Assembly (NCBI GenBank): GCA_043747875.1
Contig: JAYTOI010000062.1
Span: 7,246 to 71,245 of the forward strand
Length of the DNA stretch: 64,000 bases
Source: CADEED01 sp043747875
GTDB lineage: Bacteria > Pseudomonadota > Gammaproteobacteria > Steroidobacterales > Steroidobacteraceae
Direction: 5' to 3'
Numbering within the stretch: position 1 is the stretch's first letter; each line of letters starts with the position of its first letter. Made by a program: the position numbers and the translations under genes. Positions 7,557-16,795 of this stretch are shown piece after piece. The notes under the pieces were generated by a model, which saw only the letters and a list, made by a program, of their open reading frames with translations, was not told where the DNA came from and ran no database searches.

Positions 7557-10500
7557 CTAGCTAATCCCGCGCCGCGCCGCGCCGCGATGCGCCATGCGAT
7601 ACAGCCCCGGCAACACCAGCAGGGTCAACAACGTCGACGACAAAATGCCGCCAATGACAACGGTGGCCAGTGGCCGCTGAACCTCCGCCCCGGTGCCGGT
7701 GTTGAGTGCCATCGGCAGAAATCCGAGCGCCGCGACCAATGCCACCATGAGGATCGGCCGCAGGCGCAGCATCGCACCTGCGCGAATGGCGGCGTCGATA
7801 CCGGCGCCGTTCGCAAGTCGATCGCGGATGGCGGACACCATGACGACGCCCGTGAGCACCGCGACGCCCGACAGCGTGATGAATCCGACACCGGCGGTGA
7901 TCGACAACGGAATGCCGCGCAGCCACAGCGCGATCACGCCACCCGTGAGCGCCAGCGGCACGCCGCTGAAAACGAGTCCGGCATCCTTTGCCGAGCCGAA
8001 TGTCATCAGCAGCAGCGCGAAGATCATGAGAAAGGTGATTGGCACCAGCCACGTCAGCTTCTCGGTGGCCGATTGCAGCTGCTCGAAGGTGCCGCCGTAC
8101 TGCAGCCAGTATCCGGGCGGCAGCTGCACGCGTTCTTCGATGAGCTCGCGCGCTTCGGCGACGAAGCCGCCCAGGTCGCGACCGCGCACGTTGCACGACA
8201 CGACCAGGCGTCGCTTGCCGTTCTCGCGGCTGATCTGGTTAGGCCCCGGTGCGAACTCGAGCGTGGCCACTTCGCCTAACGGCACGTAGCCGCGCTCGGC
8301 CAGTGGAATGGGGAGGCGTGACAAGGCAGCGACGTCGCTGCGCATGTGCTCGGGCAAGCGCACGACGATCGCGAAGCGCTGGTCGCCTTCGAATATCTGT
8401 CCGGCTTCCTTGCCGCCCGTGGCGGCGGCCAGCACCTGCTGGACGTCGGAGACGTTGAGTCCATAGCGATAGAGCGCATCGCGATTCGGCTCCACCGACA
8501 GCATCGGCAAGCCTTCGACCTGCTCGACTTTCACCCCTTCGGAGCCTTGGATGCCGGCCAGTACGGCCGCGATGGCATTGCCCGACTTCAGCAGCTGGTC
8601 GAGATCATCGCCATAGATCTTGATGCCGAGGTTGGAACGCACGCCGGAGATCAGTTCGTTGAAGCGCAGTTGAATCGGCTGGCTCAGCTCGAGCGCGTTA
8701 CCCGGTACCGCATCGAGTTTCGCTTCGATCTCGCGTACCAGCTCCGCCTTGGGCTTGTCGGGATCCGGCCAGTCCTCGCGCTCTTTCAGCATGACGTAAC
8801 CGTCGGAGATGTTAGGCGGCATCGGGTCGGTCGCCACTTCCGCGGTGCCCACGCGCGAGAAGTACGTCTTCACTTCGGGCACGTCCGCGAGCGCGCGTTC
8901 GAGCTGAAACTGCATCTCGAGCGACTGCGTGAGGCTCGTACCTGGGATACGCAGCGCTTGTACGGCGAGATCACCCTCGTCGAGGCTGGGAACGAACTCC
9001 GACCCCAGACGCGAGCTCGCCCAGCCGCAGAGCACGACAAACACGATGGCTGCGGCCAGAACCGGCACGCGGAACCGCAGGGCGGCATCGAGCACGGGTG
9101 TGTACGCGCGGCGCGCGCCACGCACGATGAAGTTTTCCTGCTCTTCGATCTTGCCCCGCAGCAGCAGTGCCACCGCGGCGGGAATGAACGTGACCGAAAG
9201 CACGAGCGCTGCCAGCAGGGCGATGATCACGGTGAGTGCCATCGGACCGAACATCTTTCCCTCGACACCCGTGAGCGCTAGGATGGGCAGGTTCACGAGA
9301 ATCACCACCAGCACGCTGATCAGGCTCGGCGTGAAAACCTCGCGGGAGGCGGCGTACACCGTGTGAAAGCGTTCTTCGATGCTGAGCAGGCGGCCGAGCT
9401 GATGCTGTTGCCCGGCGAGCCGCAGCATGCAGTTCTCGACGATGATGACCGCACCATCGACGAGGAGTCCGAAGTCCAGCGCGCCCAGGGACATGAGATT
9501 CGCGCTGACGCGAGTCGTCACCATGCCCGTCATGAGCAGCAGCATCGACAACGGGATGACCATGGCGGTGAGCAGCGCCGCTCGAATGTTGCCGAGCATC
9601 GCGAGCAAAACCACGATGACGAGCACCGCGCCTTCGAGGAGATTCTTTTGCACCGTCGCAATGGCCTTCTCGACCAGCCTGGTGCGGTCATACACGGCTT
9701 CGGCGGTAATTCCCCCGGGTAGCGTCTCGTTGATCTCGGCGAGCTTCCGGGCAACGCCTTTGGCCACCGTGCGGCTGTTCTCGCCGATCAACATGACAGC
9801 GGTGCCGAGCACCGCCTCCTCGCCATCGCGCGTGGCAGCGCCGGTGCGCAGTTGCTTGCCATACGCCACGTCGGCGACGTCGCGAATCGTCACCGGTACG
9901 TCGCCGCGGTGCGCGACGATGATTCGTCCGATCGCGGAAATGTCCGCGACCTGTCCCGGCGAACGCACCAGGTATTGCTCGCCATTGCGTTCGATGTAGC
10001 CGGCGCCGGCGTTGGTGTTGTTCTTTTCCAGCGCTGCGGAGACTTCAGCGAACGACGAGCCGAAAGCCAGCAAGCGTGCCGGGTCTGGCGTGACGTGATA
10101 CTCGCGCTCGAATCCGCCGATGGTATTCACCTCCGTGATACCTGGAACCTGGCGCAACTGCGGGCGGATCACCCAGTCTTGCACGCTGCGCAATGCAGTG
10201 GCGTCGTAGGGTTTGCCATCGGGCTGACGCGCGTTCACATCCGCCTGCACGGTGTAGAGAAATATTTCTCCGAGGCCCGTGGCGATGGGGCCCATCGTGG
10301 GCTCGATGCCAGCCGGCAACTCGCCCTTGGCCTGCTGCAGCCGCTCGTTGATGAGATTGCGCGCGAAGTAGATGTCGGTGCCGTCTTCGAACGCGGCCGT
10401 GACCTGCGACAGGCCATACCGCGAGAGCGAGCGCGTGTGTTCCAGATGCGGAAGCCCCGCGATTGCTGCTTCGACTAGATAGGTGATGCGCTGCTCGACC

Positions 10501-10679
10501 TCCGGCGGTGAATATCCCGCGGCCTCGGTGTTGATCTGCACCTGGACATTGGTGATGTCGGGCACCGCGTCGATGGGCAGGCGCTGGTAGTTCCAGACCC
10601 CCGCCGCCGCGGCCATCGCGACGATGAACATCACCATCCAGCGACGGGCGATGCAGATTCGCAACAAGGAGTCGATCAT
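7557..10679 (-). CDS. czcA: CzcA-type heavy-metal efflux RND transporter
   Basis: 1040 residues, the normal size for an HME-RND pump. An N-terminal transmembrane helix is followed by the porter domain with PIDAVPDITNVQVQINTEA. The TM4 signature LDFGLLVDGAVIIVEN lies at about residues 400-415, typical of the CzcA/Zn-Co-Cd class. A second symmetric half has matching helices, with SGVAVLTGVVMVSAIRDR near the end. The pump exports divalent metal ions by proton antiport, working with the membrane-fusion and outer-membrane channel proteins encoded just upstream. The ATG at 10679 has GAGGGG upstream and lies 10 bp after the czcB stop, so this is the last gene of the operon. The metal specificity (Zn/Cd/Co versus Ni) is not decided. 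Confidence 0.95.
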   Translation of the reverse strand: MIDSLLRICIARRWMVMFIVAMAAAAGVWNYQRLPIDAVPDITNVQVQINTEAAGYSPPEVEQRITYLVEAAIAGLPHLEHTRSLSRYGLSQVTAAFEDGTDIYFARNLINERLQQAKGELPAGIEPTMGPIATGLGEIFLYTVQADVNARQPDGKPYDATALRSVQDWVIRPQLRQVPGITEVNTIGGFEREYHVTPDPARLLAFGSSFAEVSAALEKNNTNAGAGYIERNGEQYLVRSPGQVADISAIGRIIVAHRGDVPVTIRDVADVAYGKQLRTGAATRDGEEAVLGTAVMLIGENSRTVAKGVARKLAEINETLPGGITAEAVYDRTRLVEKAIATVQKNLLEGAVLVIVVLLAMLGNIRAALLTAMVIPLSMLLLMTGMVTTRVSANLMSLGALDFGLLVDGAVIIVENCMLRLAGQQHQLGRLLSIEERFHTVYAASREVFTPSLISVLVVILVNLPILALTGVEGKMFGPMALTVIIALLAALVLSVTFIPAAVALLLRGKIEEQENFIVRGARRAYTPVLDAALRFRVPVLAAAIVFVVLCGWASSRLGSEFVPSLDEGDLAVQALRIPGTSLTQSLEMQFQLERALADVPEVKTYFSRVGTAEVATDPMPPNISDGYVMLKEREDWPDPDKPKAELVREIEAKLDAVPGNALELSQPIQLRFNELISGVRSNLGIKIYGDDLDQLLKSGNAIAAVLAGIQGSEGVKVEQVEGLPMLSVEPNRDALYRYGLNVSDVQQVLAAATGGKEAGQIFEGDQRFAIVVRLPEHMRSDVAALSRLPIPLAERGYVPLGEVATLEFAPGPNQISRENGKRRLVVSCNVRGRDLGGFVAEARELIEERVQLPPGYWLQYGGTFEQLQSATEKLTWLVPITFLMIFALLLMTFGSAKDAGLVFSGVPLALTGGVIALWLRGIPLSITAGVGFITLSGVAVLTGVVMVSAIRDRLANGAGIDAAIRAGAMLRLRPILMVALVAALGFLPMALNTGTGAEVQRPLATVVIGGILSSTLLTLLVLPGLYRMAHRGAARRGIS

Positions 10680-10689
10680 CTCGCGCCCC

Positions 10690-11628
10690 TCAATGTCCGT
10701 GCGCGGCGGAGCCCTTGCCGAGCTCCGCTTTCAGTATGAAGCTGTTGGCGGCGACGTAGGTATCGCCGGCGTGCAGACCTGAGACGATCTCAACCCACTG
10801 GCCATCGGTACGGCCGGCACTCACCGCCCTCGGCTCGAACCCATCCTCGCCCTGCACGAAGACCACGCTCTGGTTCTCGATGGTCTGAACGGCAGCACTC
10901 CGTACGGCGAGCGGCACCTCGCTCTCGGCCAGCGTGACGTGTGCGGTCACATACAGGCCCGGCGCCCAGGTGCGCTCCTGGTTGTCGAGCAACACGCGTG
11001 CCGAAAGCGTTTGACTCGCGCTGCTGCCAAAAGGCGCGACGTAGACTATCTTCCCTTCACCCGCGCGGCCGGTGTCGGCGCTCGTGACGCGCACGGACTG
11101 GCCGACCCTGACCTTGCCCACGTCGCGCGGAAACAGGGCCAGCTCGACCCACACACTAGATAGGTCGGCGACCGTGAACAGCACCTTGGCGCCCGATTGT
11201 TCGCCAGGGTTGGCATTTCGCGCGACCACCACGCCATCGAGCGGAGCGAGCAGCGCATAGGTCTGGAGGCTCTCGTCGCTTTCGACCGTGGCGAGCGCTT
11301 CTCCTTTGCGTACGGCATCACCTGTCTTTCGATTGACGGCGCGGATGACGCCCGGAAATCGCGCCGCGACGTCGCGCATGCGCTCCGCGTTGGGCGAGAC
11401 CACCCCGTACACCGGCAAAGTTTCGCGTATGGATGCAGGGCCCACATTTTCGAGCGCAATGCCCGCAGCATCGATCTGCTCGGCGGAGAGATTCACCTTG
11501 CCATGCCCTGCCTCGGGGGAGGCGGCCTCCCTCTCGTGTGACTCGGCGGGTGCCGACTGGTGTCGTCCGCCGCAGGCGATGAGTGCGAGGGTCAACGTGA
11601 ACCAGGTCACCAGCAATCTGAGGTTCAT
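10690..11628 (-). CDS. czcB: CzcB-type periplasmic adaptor (membrane-fusion) lipoprotein
   Basis: 312 residues. A signal sequence ends in a lipobox (LALIACGG, Cys about residue 19), so it is a lipid-anchored periplasmic protein. The order is barrel-sandwich half (PGVIRAVNRKTGDAVRKGEAL), a short hairpin, second half (LLAPLDGVVVARNANPGEQ), beta-barrel (SVWVELALFPRDVGKVRVGQ) and membrane-proximal domain. It ends in AAHGH, which could bind metal. It bridges the CzcA pump and the CzcC channel. The gene lies between czcC and czcA with gaps of 15 and 10 bp, confirming an operon. It is somewhat shorter than classical CzcB, lacking a long His-rich N-terminal extension. Confidence 0.92.
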   Translation of the reverse strand: MNLRLLVTWFTLTLALIACGGRHQSAPAESHEREAASPEAGHGKVNLSAEQIDAAGIALENVGPASIRETLPVYGVVSPNAERMRDVAARFPGVIRAVNRKTGDAVRKGEALATVESDESLQTYALLAPLDGVVVARNANPGEQSGAKVLFTVADLSSVWVELALFPRDVGKVRVGQSVRVTSADTGRAGEGKIVYVAPFGSSASQTLSARVLLDNQERTWAPGLYVTAHVTLAESEVPLAVRSAAVQTIENQSVVFVQGEDGFEPRAVSAGRTDGQWVEIVSGLHAGDTYVAANSFILKAELGKGSAAHGH

Positions 11629-11643
11629 GGAAGTCTCGGGAAT

Positions 11644-12927
11644 CTAGGGCGTCGGCCGCGCGAACGCGGTGCCGGTGAGACGCTCGATTTCCACGAGCAT
11701 GCGGTGATAGTCGGCGGCCGCATCGATGGACGCGGCGCGCAGCGCGAGCAGTTCTTCCTGCACGCTCGCCAGCTCGAGGAACGAGAATCGACCGCGCTCA
11801 TATCCGCCGCGGGTTTGCTCGAGGGCCAGTTGTGCCTGCGGCACCGCGTCGTCGCGCAGAGTTTCGAATCGCAGACGCGCGGCGCTCATTTCCTGGTACA
11901 GCGCCAGGAGATTCGAGCGCGCGAGCATGCGCGCGGCATCGCGCTGCGCACCGGTCTGATCGACGCGCACCCGTGCCTCGCGAATCCCGCCCTGGTAGCG
12001 GTCGAACACCGTCAACGGCATCGAAAATCCCGCCACGAGCGCGGAGTCATTCGATGCTGACAGTCGCCGCACACCGAGATTGAATGTCAGATCGGGTCGC
12101 GCCTGCGCTCGCGCCAGCCGCAACTGCGCGTCGCGCTGCCGTTCGAGAGATGCGAACCGAAGAAAGTCCGGTGACTGGTCGATGCTGTCCAGCATCGAGG
12201 CGAGCGTGTCGACCGCCGGCAAATCGAACAGCTGCGCCTTGGCAGCCTGGAAGGAAGGCTCCGCTCCCCCCCAAGTGGCGGCCAACGCGTAACGCGCACT
12301 GCGCAGTTCGCTCTGCTCCTGATGAAGCTCGACTACGGTTCTCGTGCGGGCCACGCGGGCGCGACTACGCTCGGCTTCGGGCGAGCGACCGGCCCGTACG
12401 CGCGAGTCGATGGCCTCGACGGTGTGGCGTGCGAGCGCGGAAGCTTCGGTCGCGAACTGCACGCGTTCCTGTGCGACCACCACCTGGATGAAGCGGCGCG
12501 TCACTTCCGCCAGCACATCGAGCTCGCGTGCGCGCTGTTCCAGGGAAATGCCTTCGAAATCCAGATCCGCGACCGTGCTTCGCAGGGAGCGCTTGCCGCC
12601 AAGCTCGACGACCTGACTCAGGCTCAACGTTGTTTCGAGTGCGTCGGTCCCTTTGAAGTCGCGAGAGCCCGCGAAGTTTTCGAGCTCTACGCCCAGCTCC
12701 GGATTCGGGCGCAGACCCGCCTGTTGCGCTCGCGCCTGCGCGGCGCTGAGTTCATACGCGCTCGAGCGCAAATCCGGATTGCCTGACAACGCGGCATCGA
12801 CCGCGCGGGTGAGCGTCAGATCGCCTTCGGGATCCACACCGCCGGCGGCAAGCGCCAGCGTCGTGACCCAAGCGCCCACCAAGAGAAACAGGCGCGCCAT
12901 CAGAGCGCGCGTACAGACAGGGAACAT
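11644..12927 (-). CDS. czcC: CzcC-type outer-membrane efflux channel
   Basis: About 427 residues from the ATG at 12927, chosen because AGGAGG lies 7 nt upstream; a start seven codons earlier is possible. It begins with a signal sequence (ARLFLLVGAWVTTLALAAG). Two outer-membrane efflux protein (TolC-like) repeats follow, visible as LTLTRAVDAALSGNPDLRSS near residue 45 and long amphipathic helices with FSFLELASVQEELLALRAA near 375. It forms the outer-membrane duct of the tripartite metal exporter. It is the first of the three structural genes, downstream of a small exported protein gene. Confidence 0.92.
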   Translation of the reverse strand: MFPVCTRALMARLFLLVGAWVTTLALAAGGVDPEGDLTLTRAVDAALSGNPDLRSSAYELSAAQARAQQAGLRPNPELGVELENFAGSRDFKGTDALETTLSLSQVVELGGKRSLRSTVADLDFEGISLEQRARELDVLAEVTRRFIQVVVAQERVQFATEASALARHTVEAIDSRVRAGRSPEAERSRARVARTRTVVELHQEQSELRSARYALAATWGGAEPSFQAAKAQLFDLPAVDTLASMLDSIDQSPDFLRFASLERQRDAQLRLARAQARPDLTFNLGVRRLSASNDSALVAGFSMPLTVFDRYQGGIREARVRVDQTGAQRDAARMLARSNLLALYQEMSAARLRFETLRDDAVPQAQLALEQTRGGYERGRFSFLELASVQEELLALRAASIDAAADYHRMLVEIERLTGTAFARPTP

Positions 12928-12995
12928 CGCAAGCCTCCTGAGGCACACGCCTGGATCGCGCGCCTGGTACCAGGACAGAACCTAACTATTGAGGC

Positions 12996-13409
12996 TTAGC
13001 GGGGAGGTCCGCGGGGCGGCGGACGTAGATCGGATGAGGCCGGAAGAAGCGCCGGGGCGGTGTCGCCAGGCCGGACGTGGCCGGCGCGCGAGGTCAGGCC
13101 GAGAGGGAGCGAGGTTTGCGCGAGACAGGCGAGGGTCAGCTGATCCAGCGAATCGACCTTGACGACCGCCTGCGCGGCGGGGACTTCCACGTCACGATCA
13201 TTGTGACCGTCGGCCGATTGCGCTTCGCTGAAGTGCGTGGGGGCGTCCTCGAGATGGACGCTGACGGGAGTTTCTTTGCCATCGAGACACAGATGCAGAT
13301 GCGCGTTGGCAACGCGCAGGGGCAGCAGCGCGATTGCCGCCACCCACAGTGCGAGAGCCCATTTGCTGCGTCGAAACACCGGCGGAGTATGCCGCAATCG
13401 CTGTTTCAC
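12996..13409 (-). CDS. Small exported protein leading the czc operon (CzcI-like)
   Basis: A GTG start at 13409 gives 137 residues; a longer frame extends upstream but is not protein-like. A basic N-terminus and hydrophobic segment (KWALALWVAAIALLPLRVANA) form a signal peptide. The mature protein starts HLHLCLDGKETPVSVHLED and contains HNDRD, so it has several potential metal ligands. The tail is proline/arginine-rich. It stands immediately before czcC on the same strand. Small His-containing periplasmic proteins occupy this place in many czc/cus-type operons and are thought to sense or buffer metal; that role is inferred. The ~90 bases before it, shared with the divergent RES gene, should hold the operon promoter, but no clear element was seen. 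Confidence 0.7.
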   Translation of the reverse strand: MKQRLRHTPPVFRRSKWALALWVAAIALLPLRVANAHLHLCLDGKETPVSVHLEDAPTHFSEAQSADGHNDRDVEVPAAQAVVKVDSLDQLTLACLAQTSLPLGLTSRAGHVRPGDTAPALLPASSDLRPPPRGPPR

Positions 13410-13499
13410 GCCATCGGTACTGAGTATCAGTCCGACGCGGGCGCCACATGACCGCCGTTTCCGACAGAATTCGGCCTGCGAATCGTCTACAAGCCGATC

Positions 13500-14657
13500 A
13501 TGGCTTCGTTGTGTACCGCGTGCGTCAAGGTGCAATCGCTCAAGAATGCGATCGTTTCGCTGGGCGGGATATCGGGCGACTGCGCTGTCTGTGGAGCGCG
13601 CGGCACGGTGCTCATGAGCTGTGCGACACCCGACTTCAGGGCCAGGATCCTGGCGCTGGTCCGATTCCACTACTCGGAAGCCGAGTACAACCCGCTTCTC
13701 GGCGGCGAACGGCTCGAGTCCATATTCCTGTGCGAGAACCCGATCACGGACGTTCAGCAGCACTGGAACCTGGATGCATACCAGCAGGCCCTGGCTCAAC
13801 TGTTCTCGGATTGCCGGCACGACGGAGCGACGCGGGTCGACTTGTTTGCCGGGAACGTCGATACAGAGCAGGGTCAATTTTTCGCGCTGAAGCGCGCCGA
13901 CGACGATCGCCTGCGCGAGCTCAAGCATGCTTCGTTCACCCGGAATCACTATCTACTGCACGCCGAAGCCCGTGCGCTGCTCGAACCGGTGGCGCAGCGG
14001 GTCGAACGGACGCTGGCCCGGGAATCCGTTTTCTACCGCGCCCGGATCGGATACGCCAAGAGCGGATTCGCGCGTGCGGGCTTGTTCGAAGGACGCCACT
14101 ACACGCCCTTCGAGGGCGGTGCGCTGGGCGCTCCTCCGCCGCCATTCACAGCCGCGGGGCGCATGAATCGTGCCGGTGCATCGTTCCTGTACGTCGCCAC
14201 GACACCGGAGACCGCCATCGCGGAACTGTGTCCGCATCCCGGTCACTATTGCAGCGTCGGAGCTTTTTCCGCCAGAGCCACGCTGCGCGTCTGCGATCTG
14301 AGCCTGCTCGATGTCACGGACTTCGCATCCAACGAGCAGTTGAGCGACTTCCTGCTGCTGAGCTCGATAGACAGCTGCTTCTCGATTCCCGTCCTGCCCG
14401 AGAACAGAGCGGAATACCATTTTCCGCAGCTGCTGGCGGACGTGTTTCGGCATCTCGGATACGACGGCGTTGGATATCGGAGTTCGGTCGGTCCGGGGAT
14501 GAATTTCGCATTCTTCGACCCCGCAGCGTTCAGCTACCAGGTCGGATCGGCCGCCGTCACGAAGATAGAGTGGCTCTCTTATGCGACGACCACATTGCCG
14601 GTCATGAGCGGCGATGACGGCGAATACTGGACGCGAGCGGACGGCCATTTGCTGTGA
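13500..14657 (+). CDS. RES-domain protein with N-terminal zinc ribbon and HEPN-like region
   Basis: 385 residues. The N-terminus has two Cys pairs (C5-x2-C8 and C28-x2-C31: CTACVK and CAVCGAR), probably a zinc ribbon. Residues ~45-165 are helical and fit the domain usually placed before RES in this group. The RES domain runs from ~175 to 350, with FYRARIGY (catalytic Arg/Tyr region), GRMNRAGASFLYVATTPETA and GPGMNFAFFDP. RES domains of the ParT/MbcT family consume NAD+ by phosphorolysis or ADP-ribosylate targets. No Xre/MbcA-type antitoxin gene is adjacent, so this is an orphan; self-control or a non-toxin role is possible. A stable hairpin overlaps its stop codon. Confidence 0.85.
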   Translation: MASLCTACVKVQSLKNAIVSLGGISGDCAVCGARGTVLMSCATPDFRARILALVRFHYSEAEYNPLLGGERLESIFLCENPITDVQQHWNLDAYQQALAQLFSDCRHDGATRVDLFAGNVDTEQGQFFALKRADDDRLRELKHASFTRNHYLLHAEARALLEPVAQRVERTLARESVFYRARIGYAKSGFARAGLFEGRHYTPFEGGALGAPPPPFTAAGRMNRAGASFLYVATTPETAIAELCPHPGHYCSVGAFSARATLRVCDLSLLDVTDFASNEQLSDFLLLSSIDSCFSIPVLPENRAEYHFPQLLADVFRHLGYDGVGYRSSVGPGMNFAFFDPAAFSYQVGSAAVTKIEWLSYATTTLPVMSGDDGEYWTRADGHLL

Positions 14658-14671
14658 CCACGGCCGTCCGC
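14637..14671 (+). terminator. Hairpin at the 3' end of the RES-domain gene
   Basis: A perfect 10-bp inverted repeat (GCGGACGGCC at 14637-14646, GGCCGTCCGC at 14662-14671) encloses a 15-nt loop containing the RES stop codon. It lies between two convergent genes, so it may end transcription from both. There is no T-tract, so it is not a classical intrinsic terminator. Confidence 0.4.
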
Positions 14672-14703
14672 AGGCTGTTCGCAGCGAGTATTCCCGCTCA
14701 GCG

Positions 14704-16662
14704 TCAATTCCGTCGCTGACGCGGTGTGTTGTCGTTCGATCTGTGCTGCGGCTGAGATTCGCGCTGAGACTGAGGCTGCGCCGGCTTCTGCTCGGAGCGA
14801 CTCGGCTGCTGCTGTCGCTCCGTCTGCGGACGCTCCACGCGCTGGCGTTGCTCTACCTGGCGCTCGATCACGCGCTCGCGTTGCTCGACCTGGCGTTCAG
14901 TCACGCGCGGCGGCGACTCCTGCTGCCGCTGGTGCTGCTGAACCTCGACGGCGCGCTGCGGGCGCACATCACGGGCCTGCTGCTGGCGATCCTGCTGCTG
15001 GCGCACCTGTTGTTCGCGCAACTGCTCCTGTCTTTCCATGAGTTCGCGCGAAGGTCGATCCGCCCGCGGCCGGTCTTCTCGCGTGCGCCCGACCGACGCC
15101 GGCTGCTCCACGTGCCGCCGACGATCCAGTCGATCGCGGACCACAATCTCGCGATCCCGCAAGTTGCGATCCCGCGCGCGATCGCTCGATGCGCGCGGAG
15201 CTTCGGATCGATTTTCCAGAGTGCGCGTGAAATGCGCGGACGAGGGCGGCGGATTTCGCCTGACCACTACCTGGCGGTTCACGATGGTCTGCGACGGAGC
15301 GCGCAGCGGCGCGCGCGGCGCACCGCCGAGTCGACTCTCGCGCAGCGGCTCGATGTGCGGGGCGCCTGCCACCAGGCGTGTGCGGCCGATGTCCCGCTCG
15401 CCGTCGCGAACGCGATGGTCACCGACGCGCCTCGCGGACGTGAACGTCGTCTGCGTCACCACCGTCACGGCGCCACGATTGCGATAGTTCACGTTTCTGG
15501 CGCGGTTCTCGTGCATCTCGCGCACGAACTCGCGGCCCACGGTGGTGTTGGTCAGGTTGACGCGCTCCACGTAGCGCCGGCTGTAGCGCCCGCGCGGCAC
15601 GTACACTTCGCGCGGGCCGAGCGGAAACCAGCCAACGCCACCGCGGCCAGACGAGATCGCCACGCTGACGCCCGGCCTATCTACCCAGCCGACCAGCGCC
15701 GGCGCATACACCGCGCGCACGTGTCGCGGTCCCGGCACCCAGCACCAGCGCTGGCGCACGTGCGCCCATCGTCCATAGTGAAACGGCGCATAACCCCAGG
15801 GCGCGTCGTCGATCCAGGTCCAGCCCCAGGGCGTGACCCACACCCAGCGGCCGAACCGGTACGGCGACCAGTCCACCGCGAGATTCCGCGGCGTCCACAC
15901 GTAGCCGTATTCGGGCTCCGAGTTCCACGTGCCGTTGTCGTCGAGATCCTCGTAGCCGGTGACGTCGGGCGATACGTATTCCGCTGTGCGCGACGAAGCC
16001 ACGCGGTCGTAGCCGCGATCGCGATCGAGACTCCACGAGTCGAACTCGTCCGATGCGCCCAGCGGGCCGAAATCCGCGGCCAGCCGGTCGGTGCCGCGGA
16101 ACGTGGCGGACTCGCGCGAGCGCACTACGACGTTCTGCGAGGGACCGTCCACTTCGGCCTCGCCTTCGTTGACCTTGACCACCGTGGCGTCGCCCGCGTC
16201 GTTCACCTCGACGCGATAGCTGCCGGGACGCAGCAGCGTGACCGCGAGGTTCGGCGTATCGATTTCGATCTCATCGTTGTCGTCGAGCGCGCGTACCCGG
16301 ATGCTCAGCACGCCGGCGGTCATGCGCATCTGAATCGTGTCGTCGTCGACGTTGAGGAAGGAGAAGCCTGTGGTTTCCGCCAGGCGGACGACAGCCTGCC
16401 CCACCTGAATCTCGGCGCGCGCGCCCGGCGCGGTCCAGAGTCGGTCGCCGGTTGTCAGTGGACGATTGAGGAGCGCGGGTGCCCACTCTTCCTCGCCGGC
16501 GGGTTGCATGGACACTTCGCCGCGGATGAGGCTGAGTCGCGCCGCGCGATCCGGCGGGTCTGCTTCCAGCGGCTCGCTATCTTGTGCGCGCGCCGCGCCC
16601 AACATCAGCAAGAGCGACAGAGTCGCGATTTTCCGAAGTGCGCTGCTGTACATGCTCGCCAT
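14704..16662 (-). CDS. FecR-domain and DUF6600 protein with Arg/Gln-rich coiled-coil tail
   Basis: 652 residues. A signal peptide (TLSLLLMLGAARAQ) is followed at ~40-185 by a FecR-like beta domain (LSLIRGEVSMQPAG, RPLTTGDRLWTAPGARAEI, LLRPGSYRVEVND). At ~240-350 is a Trp/Tyr-rich DUF6600 segment (WVWVTPWGWTWIDDAPWGYA). The remaining ~300 residues are strongly basic and Gln-rich with repeated ERQVEQR-type heptads, predicted coiled coil. It is probably a periplasmic scaffold or envelope protein. FecR domains normally transmit signals to sigma factors, but no sigma gene is adjacent. The low-complexity tail creates a 688-codon open frame on the opposite strand that is an artefact. Function is unknown. 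Confidence 0.85.
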   Translation of the reverse strand: MASMYSSALRKIATLSLLLMLGAARAQDSEPLEADPPDRAARLSLIRGEVSMQPAGEEEWAPALLNRPLTTGDRLWTAPGARAEIQVGQAVVRLAETTGFSFLNVDDDTIQMRMTAGVLSIRVRALDDNDEIEIDTPNLAVTLLRPGSYRVEVNDAGDATVVKVNEGEAEVDGPSQNVVVRSRESATFRGTDRLAADFGPLGASDEFDSWSLDRDRGYDRVASSRTAEYVSPDVTGYEDLDDNGTWNSEPEYGYVWTPRNLAVDWSPYRFGRWVWVTPWGWTWIDDAPWGYAPFHYGRWAHVRQRWCWVPGPRHVRAVYAPALVGWVDRPGVSVAISSGRGGVGWFPLGPREVYVPRGRYSRRYVERVNLTNTTVGREFVREMHENRARNVNYRNRGAVTVVTQTTFTSARRVGDHRVRDGERDIGRTRLVAGAPHIEPLRESRLGGAPRAPLRAPSQTIVNRQVVVRRNPPPSSAHFTRTLENRSEAPRASSDRARDRNLRDREIVVRDRLDRRRHVEQPASVGRTREDRPRADRPSRELMERQEQLREQQVRQQQDRQQQARDVRPQRAVEVQQHQRQQESPPRVTERQVEQRERVIERQVEQRQRVERPQTERQQQPSRSEQKPAQPQSQRESQPQHRSNDNTPRQRRN

Positions 16663-16795
16663 GATAGGACGCGGCGGTGAACCATGCCTGAATGGACAAC
16701 GCCCGGGAGAGCGTTGCGGTTGCCTTCTCAGGCAGCAGCGGTGCGGTTTCTTTCAGGATGTGTCGGCATCCTGAACCCTCGAATGTGGGGAATAC

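Noticed and set aside
14614..16680. A 688-codon open frame on the plus strand, antisense to the FecR/DUF6600 gene
   Set aside because: It is repetitive Leu/Arg/His sequence mirrored from the low-complexity Arg/Gln tail; it has no domain, no ribosome-binding site and the opposite frame has clear protein features.
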